NCBI GenBank assembly: GCA_963682055.1
Contig: OY821746.1
Location: forward strand, 23,440,481 to 23,504,480
Direction: 5' to 3'
From: Primula veris
Taxonomy: Eukaryota > Streptophyta > Magnoliopsida > Ericales > Primulaceae
DNA length: 64,000 nucleotides
Positions within the stretch are counted from its first letter, which is position 1, and every line of letters begins with the position of its first letter. The notes beneath the pieces are model-generated. The model had not been told where the DNA came from and did not search any database. It was given only the letters and a program-made list of their open reading frames with translations. Below are positions 34,101 through 45,973 of the stretch, in pieces. A program made the translations under genes and the position numbers.

Positions 34101-35814
34101 GCTGTGTTTGTAATGGACTCAGATACCGTTTTTTTGGCGCAAAAATCACAACATTTGGATAAACAGGCACCGAGATATGACTTTTTAAAGTCCAGTGAGT
34201 TGGGCTGTCATGACGGGACTTGGACAGAATCGAAGAACCGGAGTAAAACCAGTTTTCCAGTTAGTAAACAACGTCCAAATCTGATAAAACTTGGTGATAT
34301 CATACCTAATATGCCACATAATGTTTTGAGATTGACTTCGCTCAATTCGGATGCACGGTTTGGGATTTATAATTTTCTGAAATTGGCTATTGGTATCCGT
34401 GTGCGTAATTATGGTTCCAAACCGCCTAGTGCTTATATTGATTCTTATTGGGAATATTTCGAATGTGGTTATCTAGAAGAGATTGTTACTCGAACTGTGT
34501 CTGTAAAAGAATTTTTTAGTATTGGTGGTGGTGACTTCGATGCCTATTATGATCAGGTCTTACATGGCATATTTCGAGATGATATTTGGTTATTTTGTGA
34601 TTTTTGGTTCGGTGATGTGCCAAATATTCAGAGAAATAATCATTTTACAGGTTGGAAGAGCTTGATCGGAGCTCCATATGACCGTGCTAGAGGATGCTTG
34701 AGAGGATGGAAGAGTGTGTTTGATCTTCCGTCGGACCGTGGGAGACAGAACGCACATGTGAAACTATTTGCCAGACATCGTATTTGAGATCAAGCTTGAG
34801 GCCAATGTTGTTCTTAAGGGCGGTGGAATGATAAGACCGGTTATTTTTGTTATAATTATTATTTAGTTGGATTTATTTGTTATTTTGTTATTTGCGTTAG
34901 TGGTTCTTTTTGAGACTATATGTAGAGAGTTCTTTCTCATTTTGAAGTTATGAATTGATTAGTTATGAAAAGGGGTATAACCCTAGCCTGTTATCTCTCA
35001 TAAGTTCTATGTTTCTAGTCGCTACTCGGTATGTAAAGCAAGAGGACATCCTAAACTAATTTTTAAAACCTTAGTTGAATAATTCGATTAAATAAACATA
35101 TTTTAGAAAACAGACTGATTTAACGAAGAACTTTCTACTTTAGCTAGATAGAGTTCTGTCTTATGATCCAATTTGATATCATAAACGTTTCTTTTCAGCC
35201 AATAGTTTCGGTTCAGTTGTTAATCTTTTGAGGGGCACATCTTTATATTTTGTGTACTTGAAGAATCATGCACAGTTGTATACTTGTATACCTTTAACAG
35301 GAATGACACCTCTTTCAATAAGATGGTAGTAGTTCTTATAGACCAGTAAGCTACACGCGCTTGCAGTCCAGAAGAGCATAGAGGGCACTCGAATTTCCTT
35401 TGCAATTTTGATTGCAAAAGGCATCTGCATATCAGCTATCACACAAGTCACCGGAGGAGTGTCGTGTCTGAGATTGATTTCCGACATAACTTTTCTTAGT
35501 GGGACCAGAAAATTGTGGCGTGTGCTGTTGCAGATATTCAAGAGGTCTTTTGTGGCGGCATCATACTCCGTTGGGAGGCTGTCGTCAAAGGTTTCGAAAT
35601 CGAAACCAGGTAAACTTTTCCGAGTGAGACGGTTGTGGATAAATCGGGTGTTTATGAAGGTAACATGAAAGCTATTATAGTGGAAAAGTTGTGCAAGTTT
35701 CATCATAGGGGTTATGTGGCCTTGTAAAGGAAATGGAATGAACACAACATGAGGCTTGCTACTTGATTTTGTTGATTGCATCATTCTTTTCACTATCTCT
35801 CGACTCTTTATCAC
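31167..35814 (-). CDS. UDP-glycosyltransferase, UGT85-like
   Basis: Two exons: 35814-35292 and 32113-31167, 489 residues. The intron starts GTATAC and ends ATGACAG; the junction codon is split G|AT, giving PVKDKNLDKIVDCVPG, which aligns with the usual UGT85 linker. The catalytic His is in PLQGHITPM and the partner Asp in CVIADMQM. The PSPG box runs from WCRQEKVLNHPAVGGF through THGGWNSILDSICAG to PFWADQ, ending in Gln, typical for UDP-glucose donors. The intron position is that of many family-1 UGTs. No signal or membrane segment, so cytosolic. The likely role is glucosylation of a small acceptor such as a monoterpenol, cyanohydrin or hormone; the acceptor cannot be read. The start may be the first ATG or Met11/Met12, which would place the His near residue 22 as is usual. 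Apparently intact despite a retrotransposon in its intron. Confidence 0.85.
32437..32752 (+). repeat. Left LTR, with internal ~110-bp duplication
   Basis: It starts TAATAAGACC (the TG has become TA) and ends ...cttacgggttttatca. The segment gtaaccatagtctgttatctc through cccttacgggttttatcattg occurs twice (about 32579-32675 and 32677-32757), a duplication not seen in the right LTR. Confidence 0.7.
33981..34787 (+). CDS. Unrecognised 268-residue ORF carried by the LTR element
   Basis: An intact frame from an ATG at 33981 to a TGA at 34785-34787, just before the polypurine tract. The C-terminal two-thirds is rich in aromatics and acids (SYWEYFECGYLEEI, GGGDFDAYYDQVLHGIF, WLFCDFWFGDVP). It matches no gag, protease, polymerase or integrase motif that I know. 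A second open frame (32891-33244 and, shifted, 33130-33633) lies upstream. It could be a divergent element protein, a captured host fragment, or chance; length and an intact frame in AT-rich DNA argue mildly against chance. Confidence 0.4.
   Translation: MNYEFLILRFCPDFSALTARLLCIKTDICNRSKFSIWLKFAVFVMDSDTVFLAQKSQHLDKQAPRYDFLKSSELGCHDGTWTESKNRSKTSFPVSKQRPNLIKLGDIIPNMPHNVLRLTSLNSDARFGIYNFLKLAIGIRVRNYGSKPPSAYIDSYWEYFECGYLEEIVTRTVSVKEFFSIGGGDFDAYYDQVLHGIFRDDIWLFCDFWFGDVPNIQRNNHFTGWKSLIGAPYDRARGCLRGWKSVFDLPSDRGRQNAHVKLFARHRI
34829..35022 (+). repeat. Right LTR, truncated
   Basis: It begins TGATAAGACCGG after the polypurine tract and matches the left LTR until about 35022 (gttctatgtttctagtcg), after which the end is missing. 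It has an extra atttgcgttagtggt compared with the left copy, so the two have diverged by small indels as well as point changes. Confidence 0.65.
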
Positions 35815-35863
35815 TCTTTCTCTATGTATTATGATCTTTATGAAATGGGGTTGTATTTGCTTT

Positions 35864-35873
35864 ACATTTATAG
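35864..35873 (-). promoter_or_regulatory. TATA box of the UGT gene
   Basis: Minus-strand CTATAAATG lies about 50 bases before the first ATG (35814), a spacing compatible with a transcription start near 35840 and a short leader. Confidence 0.5.
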
Positions 35874-35879
35874 ATCAAA

Positions 35880-37930
35880 ATGTCTTGTGCTGGCTCTAGA
35901 GCTTTAGTCAAAATCAAACTTGAAAGATGAGGCATTATAGTGTTTTTCTAATTACCAAAAGGCAATATGACTAGTTACAATGTGGAATTCTTGCATAGTA
36001 AAAAAACTTACCAAATACAATATTAAACATGACACGATTAAAAAAAAAATGTCATTTTTTACAATGATCTAAATAATCATAATCACTAAATGAAGCTTCG
36101 TGTTATTTTAGTGCATGGTTGTCTTTTTATGATGTAGACTGGTTCTATGTTCATATGAATAATATCTATTTTATTTGGTAGCGGAGACAAAGATGTAAAA
36201 TTAAAACTCAGACCAAGGATTTAAGAACTAAATGTTATATATTGTCCTTAGTGAGATGTAGCCTTCATCGTCAACCTGAGAAATAGTGTCCGTTTACCAA
36301 ACGTCTCTTATTTAATGAAAATTTTGTGTTGTTTTTGTCTAATGTTGGGTTAATAAATAGGGTTAGATAATTATGCGTCAGTCATTTAGTTTGTCGTATG
36401 TTGAGCATTTTTTGAGATGTCCACATTTGAGTATGTTGGCTTTCATGATTTGATCAAGAGCATGCTTATGTATTTGATGAATTCATGAGTATCAACGGAA
36501 AGGTCTCTTTCTCTACTCAATAATCCAGAGGTTCTCAAAATTTTAAAAAGGCTTGAAGGAAATTCATACTCAAACTAGAGACGAAAATTGAGGCTTTTAT
36601 ATAAATCTAACCTAAAAATCTTCCTTATCTAGTTGAAATTTTGATCATGTCATTCATGTGTGTACTCTGAATACATTGGAGATAATAGGAAAAGTTATTT
36701 GGCTGGATTGGATGTTCTGAAGTAATGTGTGGTAAAAATCATCAACAAAAGAAAGAACATGGTTCAATATTAAACATGTACATAAGTAAAGAACCAAAAA
36801 TTTGAAGAAGTTTATGCTTTAAAAAATATATATAAGTAAAGAACAAATACATACTTCCATATTCACCAGAAGTTTATAATTCTGGTTTCAAAAGGCATAA
36901 TTCGATAAGCCTTTTTTCCATTTGTAAAACTTTCATACGCCATTTGAAATTTGTAGACGTACAAGCATGTACTAGTAATTAGCTAAGTATATTTCGGAAA
37001 TCAACAAAGTAATTTGATCGTAAAGACAAATTAACAGGTATGAGGAAGTCCTTCCTTGTCTTAAAACAAATAAAACAAAAAGTAATTATTTTCTTAATTT
37101 TTTTAAAATATTAGATGACGAGCTTGGGAACAAGTAATGTTGTTATTTTATTTATTTATTAATAACTCGGACAAGGACAAGAATGCACTCCATTTCGATT
37201 TTAACTGTATACGTGCGGCCTAGGAAGGCCGGCTATGGATTCTTGTCGACCTTGACTGCTACTTGAAATAATATAATTCAGTAGATATTTAAGAAACGTT
37301 AAAAATACATAGCGGATATAACACCGGTGCAGGCCACTCAGTTGAGCATGTCGTTTATGTTCTACATGTAGTCTGCACTTGCTTTATAATGTTGACATTT
37401 GTATGTTTTCATTTTTCAATTTTTCTTATATGGCAATAGCTAGGCCATAATATTTTTTTATATAAATGAGGGAAACCTTCTAATTTTATTAATATTTTTT
37501 CTTAAATAAGTGCATACAAGAAAAATAAAAACAAAGAAAAAAAAACTTAAAAAATTGATAAAGTACCCACTCTGAGAATCATAAACCGGTCTCTTGCTTG
37601 AGATGAACCCCATTGAGATTGATTTGGTCGGTGAAATTTAAAAAAAAGGTGGTAGAACGTATCAGATAATAAGAAAAAAGGAATAAATGAAATAGAGTGA
37701 GAAAACAATAGGAACTAAATGTTGATAGCGAACGTAGGTATAGGAGTCAAATTCCGAAGTCACGTAAATACATGAAATTAGGTGTCTCATATATTTTAGA
37801 AATAAAAAAATGAAGACATCGTCATTTGAAACTATATTACAAGAAAGAATTGATAATTTGCTACTAAATGACCATACAAGGGTTATCTTATCTTGCTACA
37901 TATTACATTGATAAATCTAATTTACACTGT
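35880..37930. other. Intergenic, upstream of UGT gene
   Basis: AT-rich with many stops in all frames. No gene, transposon ends or structured repeat that I can support. The first several hundred bases should include the UGT promoter. Confidence 0.4.
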
Positions 37931-37940
37931 TCCTACTATA

Positions 37941-38723
37941 CACCAAGGAAGGCTGTAAGTAAAATCTGTGAATTCGATCCGAACAGTTGGTCCGAACAAT
38001 TGGTTTAGTTAGATTTAATTTAAGTTTTTAATATTAATGGTTTGGCTTTGGATTCAAAAATTTAAAATCCGTTCTTAATGGTTTGGTTTAAGTTTCAGTT
38101 ATGTTAATCCGAACCAGACCAATCCGATCCAAACCATTGAATACAATCCAAACCATTAAACCCAATTCGTTATACCTATTAAAAACAAGTATTATTATTT
38201 ACCCTACTTATAAAAAAAAAAACTAAAACTTCTTCATATATATAAATAATAATAAACGAGCATATATATACTTTTTAATCTAATGAACAATAATAATTAT
38301 GCGATATATTTCAAAGGTCTTTAACTTTATATTCTCTTACTACTACTTATATGAGTCATATTTCTTTATTTTCTAAACAAATTAATATGTTATTATGCAT
38401 TGTTTGTGTGGTTGAGCAGAGTATATAAAAGATTTTTATACTCATGAGTGTTGGTTATATATTTTTTAAATTATTTTTCACATTATTTTTATTTTTAAAT
38501 AATTATCATTAAAATATGTATTAATTTAGATTAAAGAACGAATGACAAACATTATTAAAAACCGAATCCGGTCCGAATTCGCACCGAATCATTGAATCCA
38601 TAAAACCAACCCAAATCAACCCGATCCGTTAGGTATTGTTTGGATCCAAAATTTCACAATCCGTTTTTAATGGTTTGGTTTAGTATTGACGATAATCCGT
38701 TTAAATCCGAATCATTTCCACCC
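37941..38723. mobile_element. hAT-like non-autonomous element, probable
   Basis: ctactata flanks it at 37933-37940 and 38724-38731 (the match extends to about 10 bases). The right end read inward is GGGTGGAAATGATTCGGAT. The left end is decayed. Both sides carry inverted families of words such as aatccgaacc/ggttcggatt. No transposase. Confidence 0.5.
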
Positions 38724-38922
38724 CTACTATACATACTGCCTAAAGGAAAAACACATACGTATACTCGAGTTTTCGGTTTAGTTTGGTATTTCAATGAATT
38801 TAGGTTTTTCTGTTGCACAACAAGCCACACCAGATTGTGTGATTCCAGTTTCGGTTAGGTTCATTCAGTCACTTGCTTTATCTATGGAAAAACCAAACGT
38901 ATACCAGTTCGGCCCATTTCGG

Positions 38923-39140
38923 TTATTGCGGTTTTTGGCCCAGCCACATGACTTACAATATGCAAATTACGTAGTGGAAAAAGCAGTTATCCAGATTTGA
39001 GAACACAGAGTTGAATATTTGTGCTAATTCTTGTTGTCGCCGCCATTTTTCCTCTTGTCCTCTCTACTTTTCCAAAGTTAACACCTCACTTAGCTCATTT
39101 AATTACCACGACTCCAACCAGACTGCAGCTACGTGACCTT
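38923..39140 (+). repeat. Duplicated segment, copy 1 (uninterrupted)
   Basis: About 218 bp closely matching 51615-51816 plus 55362-55378. I see fewer than ten differences in about 215 aligned bases. Here the segment is continuous through ccaaccagactgcagctac, while copy 2 is split at AGACT by a retrotransposon-derived insertion. It is not open for long in any frame; the pyrimidine-rich middle resembles a plant 5' leader, but no gene follows. Confidence 0.85.
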
Positions 39141-39500
39141 TACCAGAGTACTCACAAGATCTATATTCGTTCTCTTTCCCACAACAACATACACTAAACT
39201 AGTACGACAGCCCAATAGTATGCGGGTCTCATAAACTATGAAGAGGCTGACTAACTTATCACATTTTTGCACTGAGAAATCATTGCACCAAAGGGAGTGG
39301 AAGAATTTTTTTTGTTCGCCCAGAAATTTCTGTTTTTTCCTTTATATTAGAGGTTAATTTCTTGGATAAACTTGTGTAGGCCTTAGTTGGGTATCTTGTG
39401 CATGATGATATTCGAATTTGTTGAGCAGTGAGGGTAGTGTTACTATCAATTGAGACATAGACATTATTTTACAATGAGGAGGTGAGAAGGATATCAGGTT

Positions 39501-39840
39501 TTAGTTATGAGGAAGTAATTAAGGTATGCTACTATACTGTTAAAAATCAAAATTATGGGTTCCAACGAGTTCTACTGTAGTAAGTAATATAATGCACAAT
39601 TAAAATGCCAGTTAAGTTAGTTCAATACTGTGTTTCATGCAAAAGAAATGTTAGTTATGAGGAAGCAATTAAGCTATACTGCTATACTTTCTTTCTTTTT
39701 CGTTCATCTCTCAATATGGTCCTTTTTCACTTAAAATAATGGGTCCAACTTGTTTTACTGTTTTATTATAGTAAAGAATATAATACATAATCAAATAGGC
39801 CAGTTTACTTTATTTATTACTGTGTTTCATATAATTAAAG
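39501..39840 (+). repeat. Tandem duplication of a 150-190-bp unit
   Basis: Copy A 39501-39650 and copy B 39651-39840 both begin ttagttatgaggaag and end tactgtgtttcat plus a few bases. Copy B has about 40 extra bases (around 39690-39730). A fragment similar to that insert recurs near 39915. Confidence 0.65.
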
Positions 39841-40177
39841 AATTGTTTCCTGGGCTAAATTGATGTTCTTGATTAAGAGATGCATTGTTTGTATAAAATA
39901 CCTTTTGTTATTCATCTCTCGTATAGTCCCTTTCCTTTGCATTTGCATCTTGCTATGATGTATCTCTTCTCTCATGTGCATGTTCAAGTGATCCCTGTTA
40001 TTTTTAAAGTTGCATTTTTATTCAGATTATGTTTCTAATCAGTTGATAAATTGTTGCAGGGCAATTTCATAGTTCTTTATAAATTTTGTATCTAAATTTG
40101 ACTTTCCAGATGGGAATAAGCTTTGGATCTAAAGAAAGTAAACTGGCAAGCAAAACCACCATGGCCTTGTAATATGC

Positions 40178-42179
40178 TAGGGGTGGATTAGGGTGAGAAT
40201 CCGACCCACGAAACTTAATATATGTCACGATCCGATAATTTTTTTTTTAAGAAAAATAAATCCGACCCCGACCCGATAAAAGTTGTGACCCGAATTTTTC
40301 GGGATCCCGTAGGATCGGGATAGTTTTATCCCGAGTCTTCCGACATATTTTTTTATTTACCGATAAGGTCATTTTTTATTAAAAAATTTCATTCGAGAAG
40401 TAATAAGTTTTTTCAATGTTGTCTAAACATGTTAATTACATTAACCATATTCATATTTATGATAACAACACTACTAATGAATGCAAAAAAAATTACTATT
40501 TAGTAAAAATAGAATGATGAAACTAACAAATAATTTAGTGAAATAATAAAATAATTTGAATTGAATAGTTATTTTATCAGATTATTTTAGTATTTACTTT
40601 TATTCACTCAAGCAATAACTATAATTTTACATGAGATACATTATCATTATAACTATCATAGTCGGTAAATATTCATCATCTATATTTTTAATATTTTCTT
40701 AACCTAACAAAGTTGATTATTTTTAATTTTACTAGTGTCTTATATTCAAAATTACAAATGTATATATTATAATATTTATGATGAACCTTAAAAATTAGGT
40801 TCAGTTTGTGAGTCTCACTTTCTGTCTGGAAGCCAATGACAAAATTCTTTTTTAGAGCTTGGCCCGTGCTTCTCGCTAATGCTGCGCAACCTGTGCACAA
40901 ATAGGTAAGATCAAGGGGATTTGTTGGTTTAACCATCCTTAAACTTCCTCCGCTTTACGGAGTAGTGAGAGGTATGAAGCTCTAAGGTTTAAGATAAAAA
41001 TAGAAATATGAATTCAATGTAAGTAGTGTTTAATAATTCCCGATAATTAAGTGTATGTTTTGGTTCGTATGAGATCAGATGTCCTTTTCCATGAATTGTG
41101 AGCTCCTTATATAGGTGGAGTATGTGATCTAGAGCGTAAATTTCTTGATGGATATGATCTTTCCAATCACATCTGTTGTATATCTTCACGTATCCCTAAT
41201 GCCATCCTACGATATATTTTGTTATATTTCATGTATCTTTTCCACCGACTCAATTAGCCCAATAGTTAATGATATTGCTCCTCGTCAGCGAGGGGAGCTC
41301 TTGCAGGGTACGTGACTCTTCGTAAAATAGGGGGGGGGGGGGTTGTTTCATCTGCATTCTTACTCCTTCGGATAGTCGAATATCACTTAGCGAGGAGGCC
41401 CTGATGTGGGATATTCGCCTGTATTTTAGTCTGCTGATTGACATACGTTCATTTATGCTTAAGAAATATTTTATCTTTAAGGGTTTGACCCTATATATAT
41501 GAGATATGTTTCGTGTAAATTTGTTGTCTTTTTTCCTTTGAATAATAATTGATTGATGGCCCAATCTTATCAGTATTTCTTGTAGAATACCTCGTTGGTC
41601 AACCCCTCGCTAGGGCGAGTAATTGCTCATTCATTTCTAGGTTAATTGCTAGGTCATACCGTATTTGTTGCATTAAATACAGAGTTTTAACCCTAAATTT
41701 TAACCTTCATCGATTTATATAATATACATGATCCTTATGGACAAAGTAATCTTGCAAAAAGTAAATATTGATTATTAATTATTAAGTTCAGCTATTGAAA
41801 TAACAATTTTAGTATATTGTCAATTGGATAGTTTTTAAAAAAAAAAGTTTATAAGTTATCTTAGTAAAAGTACAGTTTCCAAAATAAACAATTAATATAA
41901 ATATTAACATATTTAATTTATTTAACTTATATAAATAAAGTTTCAACATAATGTTATTGCGGTACTATTTATTTTTTAATTTCTAATTTTAAAATCGGGT
42001 CGGGTCGGGACACCTTTCGGAATTAATCACTACGCCCGATCTCTATCCCGAAAATACTCGGGTCGGGACAAATCCCGACTTTTTTGGGACGGAAAAACTT
42101 CTGATCTGAACAAAATCGGGTCGGGAACTGGACGGGTGTCGGGACAGGTCTGGATTTAGAGTTTTTTTCCTCACCCCCA
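40178..42179. mobile_element. hAT-like element, 2.0 kb, with probable nested insertion
   Basis: The left end TAGGGGTGGATTAGGGTGAG pairs with the right end read inward TGGGGGTGAGG. The flanks taatatgc (40170-40177) and taatatcc (42180-42187) match at 7 of 8 bases. Subterminal regions have gacccgat-type words on the left and atcgggtcggg on the right. The middle (about 40800-41690) has a different character, with a TATA-like ctatatatatga and an LTR-like end gcccaatcttatca, and may be a nested solo LTR. No transposase. Confidence 0.55.
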
Positions 42180-42187
42180 TAATATCC

Positions 42188-44285
42188 CATCATTTATGGG
42201 GTTTTTTTGTGTGCACCCAATCAATTGAACGGCACAAATTCCCATTTTTAAAAATAAATATTCAATTATTATTTTTTTCTAAATTTTGATTAATAATTAA
42301 ATTTAAGTTAGTATCCACAAGATTTCTATATTTTTATTTAGGTTTTTATTGTGTTGTAAAATTTATTTTTAATTTATTAAAATCATAATTTGTCTAATAT
42401 ATAATAAAAATTGAAAAATTAAATTAGTTATTGAAAATGTATCATCTAAACCTCTATTTTTTAATCTAATGATTGTAAATGTGACTGCACATTATGCAGT
42501 TTAACTCAATGACCGCACACAATTCTCTCATTTATGTAAGAACTTGGCAGAATTTTAATTGAGTTTTTTTTTTTTGCATTTATATGCTCATTAACGCAAA
42601 ATAACTACGAGACACTAGCCACTGGCGTTTTATCTCGCAAAAAATGATGCTAACATGAAGCTAACATGAATGATTACTCAAACAAAATCTTTGTTTTTCA
42701 CCTCTTATATATCATTAGAAACTTGATATACTTGTTCTACATCAAGGACAAACACGAAGACAAAATTTTATACACATTAATCTTTCTTGCCAAGTATCTA
42801 TTCAATTGTGTAAAGCCATGATTGGGGGTTCTTATTTTTATTTTTTCTACTTGCTTCTGGACGGCTACTTAATGGTGTTACAGTTCAAAATTAAAGCATA
42901 TTTTTTTTTTTATGTATAGAGGAAGTTGAGTACACTGGTGGGGGATACTTATGTATTAATCACTTTTTATTATATATTAGTTGTCGGACATACTCACTAT
43001 TTCATTAATAATAACGAATGGTTGAGATAACATTATTACAACAAAATTCAAATAAAAACAATAAAATACTTACAAGAATTATTATTTGTGCTAAGAAAGT
43101 AAATAATCTTTAGTTTTTTATATTGTTGTTCCAACTTTTCCACGATTGTGGCAGCATATGTTGATATGACCATTTTTTTGACGAAGCATTTCTTTTTGAG
43201 ATAGACCTCTCATCGATTATGTGTAACTAGCAATCTTGAATCGCTAATTTGACTTGGCTTGAATAAGGCAACAAAGGGCCTCAAATATCCTATCAGTAAG
43301 ACTCATAGTAATTTTTATCGGGATATCAACACACTAATAACCCGATCTAAACGTTCCTACTAAATATTAGGATCTAAAAACACGACCAAACATCCAATTC
43401 AATCCAAAGTGATATAGACAAACGTACCTGGATTTCGGTCTATTTTTTGTGAATTTTATATTTACCGATTTTCACACTTTTAAATGAGATATAAACCAAA
43501 ATTGTAATGAGTTGTTAACAAATGAACTGGTCCGAGGTCAGATCCGCCCTCCAATATAGCTAATCTTCTCTTTACGAAAAAGAGAGAAAGTGGGTTGATG
43601 GAGATAACCATGCGTTTGCACAATTGAATGATAACCATGTCAAAGTGGTTGTACGATAGCCATGTTTTAGTAGCCATGCGAGTATATCCACTTGAAAAAG
43701 TAATCTAGGAGGCATGGGAAAAGCTAGGCAGTGTGGTAAGGCAACCCGCATAATTACCAGTAGTGTTTTAAAAATTACGCTTTAAAACGTTAAAAGAGAG
43801 ATAAGCGTTTTGCGAAAAAAATAATTGTCGACGTTTTTCCGCTTTCGGTTGATAAAGCTCTAATTATGCAATATGCATGTTAATAAAGCAAGCGCGATTT
43901 ATAATGGCTTGTAGTGTGAATTGCGTGCACCTTTTCCTTTTCTTAAGAAAAACATATTAAACGACGTTTATTAATGAGTAAGATTCTATTGCGTAAAAAA
44001 CAAAAAGAGTGCAGTGTCTCTCTCTCTCAAAGTGCAGTGTTCTCACTTTTTCTCCAATAGAGGAAGATTCATGTACATTTTTTGATTCAAATATTAAGAC
44101 ACTAAATGCTACATTCCGACTTATTGGGTTAAAAATATGAAAATGGAACATTTTTTAGTAGAGATTTTAAGTTCATTACTTGTATATTTGCAAGAATATC
44201 AATTGGTTTACAAAAAAAAAAAAAAACTCAATGCATTAGCTTTGGGTGCCAATAGTTTCACAGTTGTCAGGAAATTTGTATGTAA
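42188..44285. other. Intergenic, no gene recognised
   Basis: AT-rich. A patch at about 43765-43905 (gcgttttgcg, gacgtttttccgctttc) looks MITE-like but has no confirmed ends. Confidence 0.35.
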
Positions 44286-44612
44286 AAAATATTTGTCTGG
44301 AAATGGGATGTAAGAATAACCGGAGATAACCCCAAAAAACACTTTAGGTGTGAGTTTTGTGATCAAATAATGACTAGTAGCATATTAAGGTTTAAAAAAC
44401 AATTAGCGCAAACTCATAATTATCTGCAGAAACTAACTAGGAATAGGCTATTGGTTAATTTTTCTCGGCAGAATTATAATTTTCCTTCTTCTTATTATTG
44501 GTTAATTTCAATGACTGCCAGGAGCCATCTATTGGTGGTTAGCCATTACTCATTAGTGTGTCTTATACTCAATTTCCACTCATTAGTGTGTTTTACCACA
44601 ATTGTTAGCTAG
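44286..44612 (+). pseudogene. BED-type zinc-finger remnant (hAT transposase-like)
   Basis: The open frame contains FVWKWDVRITGDNP, then HFRCEFCDQIMTSSILRFKK, then QLAQTHN. This follows the BED pattern of an aromatic segment, CxxC and a basic RFKxHL-like helix, but the first expected His is Gln. After about 50 residues the similarity ends, and the frame closes at 44612. It is probably a fragment of an hAT transposase or a BED-domain gene. Confidence 0.45.
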
Positions 44613-45078
44613 CTAGTAATAAAATAATATGCATGCTAACTTCGATTATTTTGGTTGTGTACGCGCCATGTGCATGATTCATTTTCAGAGGCAAAGTGGC
44701 CGGATATATGTGGATTTGTCAATTCACTTTTTTTTTTGCTATATGAAATTTTATTTTAGATGAACAATTCTAAATCCGAATCAATTCATAGTCAACATTT
44801 AGGTAAGGCAGATAAAAACTTCAAAAATACAGACAAAATGCATTGTAGAGTACACTTTTAGGTAATGCAAAATGAGAAAAATCAAAGTACGAACCCAAAA
44901 ATAATTATGGATCGACCCAAAAGAAATACCGACCAAACATAATATTGTAAAGCACCTTTAGATAACTTATTACATGCTTGTATTTGGAATGTGATTCAGA
45001 GTTGGTTCTGTAATGCTTGCAAGGCTCTCATGATAACAATGCTTCTTTAGTGAATCTAAGGGTCGGCTCGATTCTATA

Positions 45079-45270
45079 CACTAAAAGAAAAAGTTAAGAT
45101 ATACACAGTTTACTTTTTGAAAATTGTGATAAACTGAGTGTAGCTAAATTTTAGTAACAATTTAACAACAAAAAATGTTGCTAAACTGTTTCTAAATTTA
45201 TCGACACTCAATTTACCATCAGTTTAGCAACAGACGCTTTAATAGTAAGCTGACATTTTTTTTTGTAGTG
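45079..45270. mobile_element. CACTA-like MITE
   Basis: It begins CACTAAAAGAAA and ends in sequence that reads inward CACTACAAAAAAAAATG. Internal words gataaactgagtgtag and cgacactcaatttacc pair, so it can form a hairpin. 3-bp flanks ata/aga match at two bases. It shares ttgctaaact and atcagtttagcaac-type motifs with the 81-bp element at 51378. Confidence 0.55.
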
Positions 45271-45973
45271 AGAGGACTTCTTTGAGGAATAACATCGATT
45301 TTTAAATCCAACAAGGTTACAATGTTCCCTGGCCTATTAACTGACCAACCTGTGCTTGCACTTCCTTGCGCTTTTTTTGAGTTTGTAATTCTTTATCAAT
45401 AGAAACTGAAGTTTTTGAGATGAGAATTCTCTTTCAGAAGTAGAACTGGTGCAAAGTGAGCACCGGACATTTTCAAGTGTTTCCTTTAAACTTTTGACAG
45501 ATTTAAGGTCTTCATTCTCTTCGTGGTGAAGTGTAGTCGGTTTCTTGAAGTCAACTGACTGTGTGAGGAATGATGAGATTTTGTTGAATCATTAATGTTA
45601 CTCAAAAATCAAAAGAGTTATAGATACCAAGGAAAAAACCTTTTGAAACTCAACCTATATCATTTGTAAACCTACAAAATAGGTAATTAATGTGACTAAA
45701 CTAAACGTTTTAGGCTAGCCAAGCTTTTGACTAGACGGGTTTGGAAGCGCACAAAAATGATTTTTTAGGCTTTCGACTCAAAAGGCTGGAATTTTTCCCT
45801 TTTTTTATTTGACAAAATAAAAGTTTTTAAAATTACAAACAACTATGGATAGAAACCACATCTTTATACGTCCGTTTACCCTCCCAAAAAAAAATACTAC
45901 GTAGTAAAAGAATACTATATCATATTATTATCTTTTGTTACCAGCCGGGCTTATAAATAATTAGATTTCACGG

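Larger units (their letters stand above)
32437..35022 (+). mobile_element. Non-autonomous LTR retrotransposon in the UGT intron
   Basis: Direct repeats (32437-32752 and 34829-35022) share aagaccggtt, agttggatttatttgttatt and aagttatgaattgatta. After the left LTR, ttgttatctagagcagc (32753) resembles a Met-tRNA primer site. Before the right LTR, ttaagggcggtggaa (34814-34828) is a polypurine tract. The 2.08-kb interior has no reverse transcriptase, RNase H or integrase. It lies antisense to the UGT gene and explains most of the 3.2-kb intron. Confidence 0.75.
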
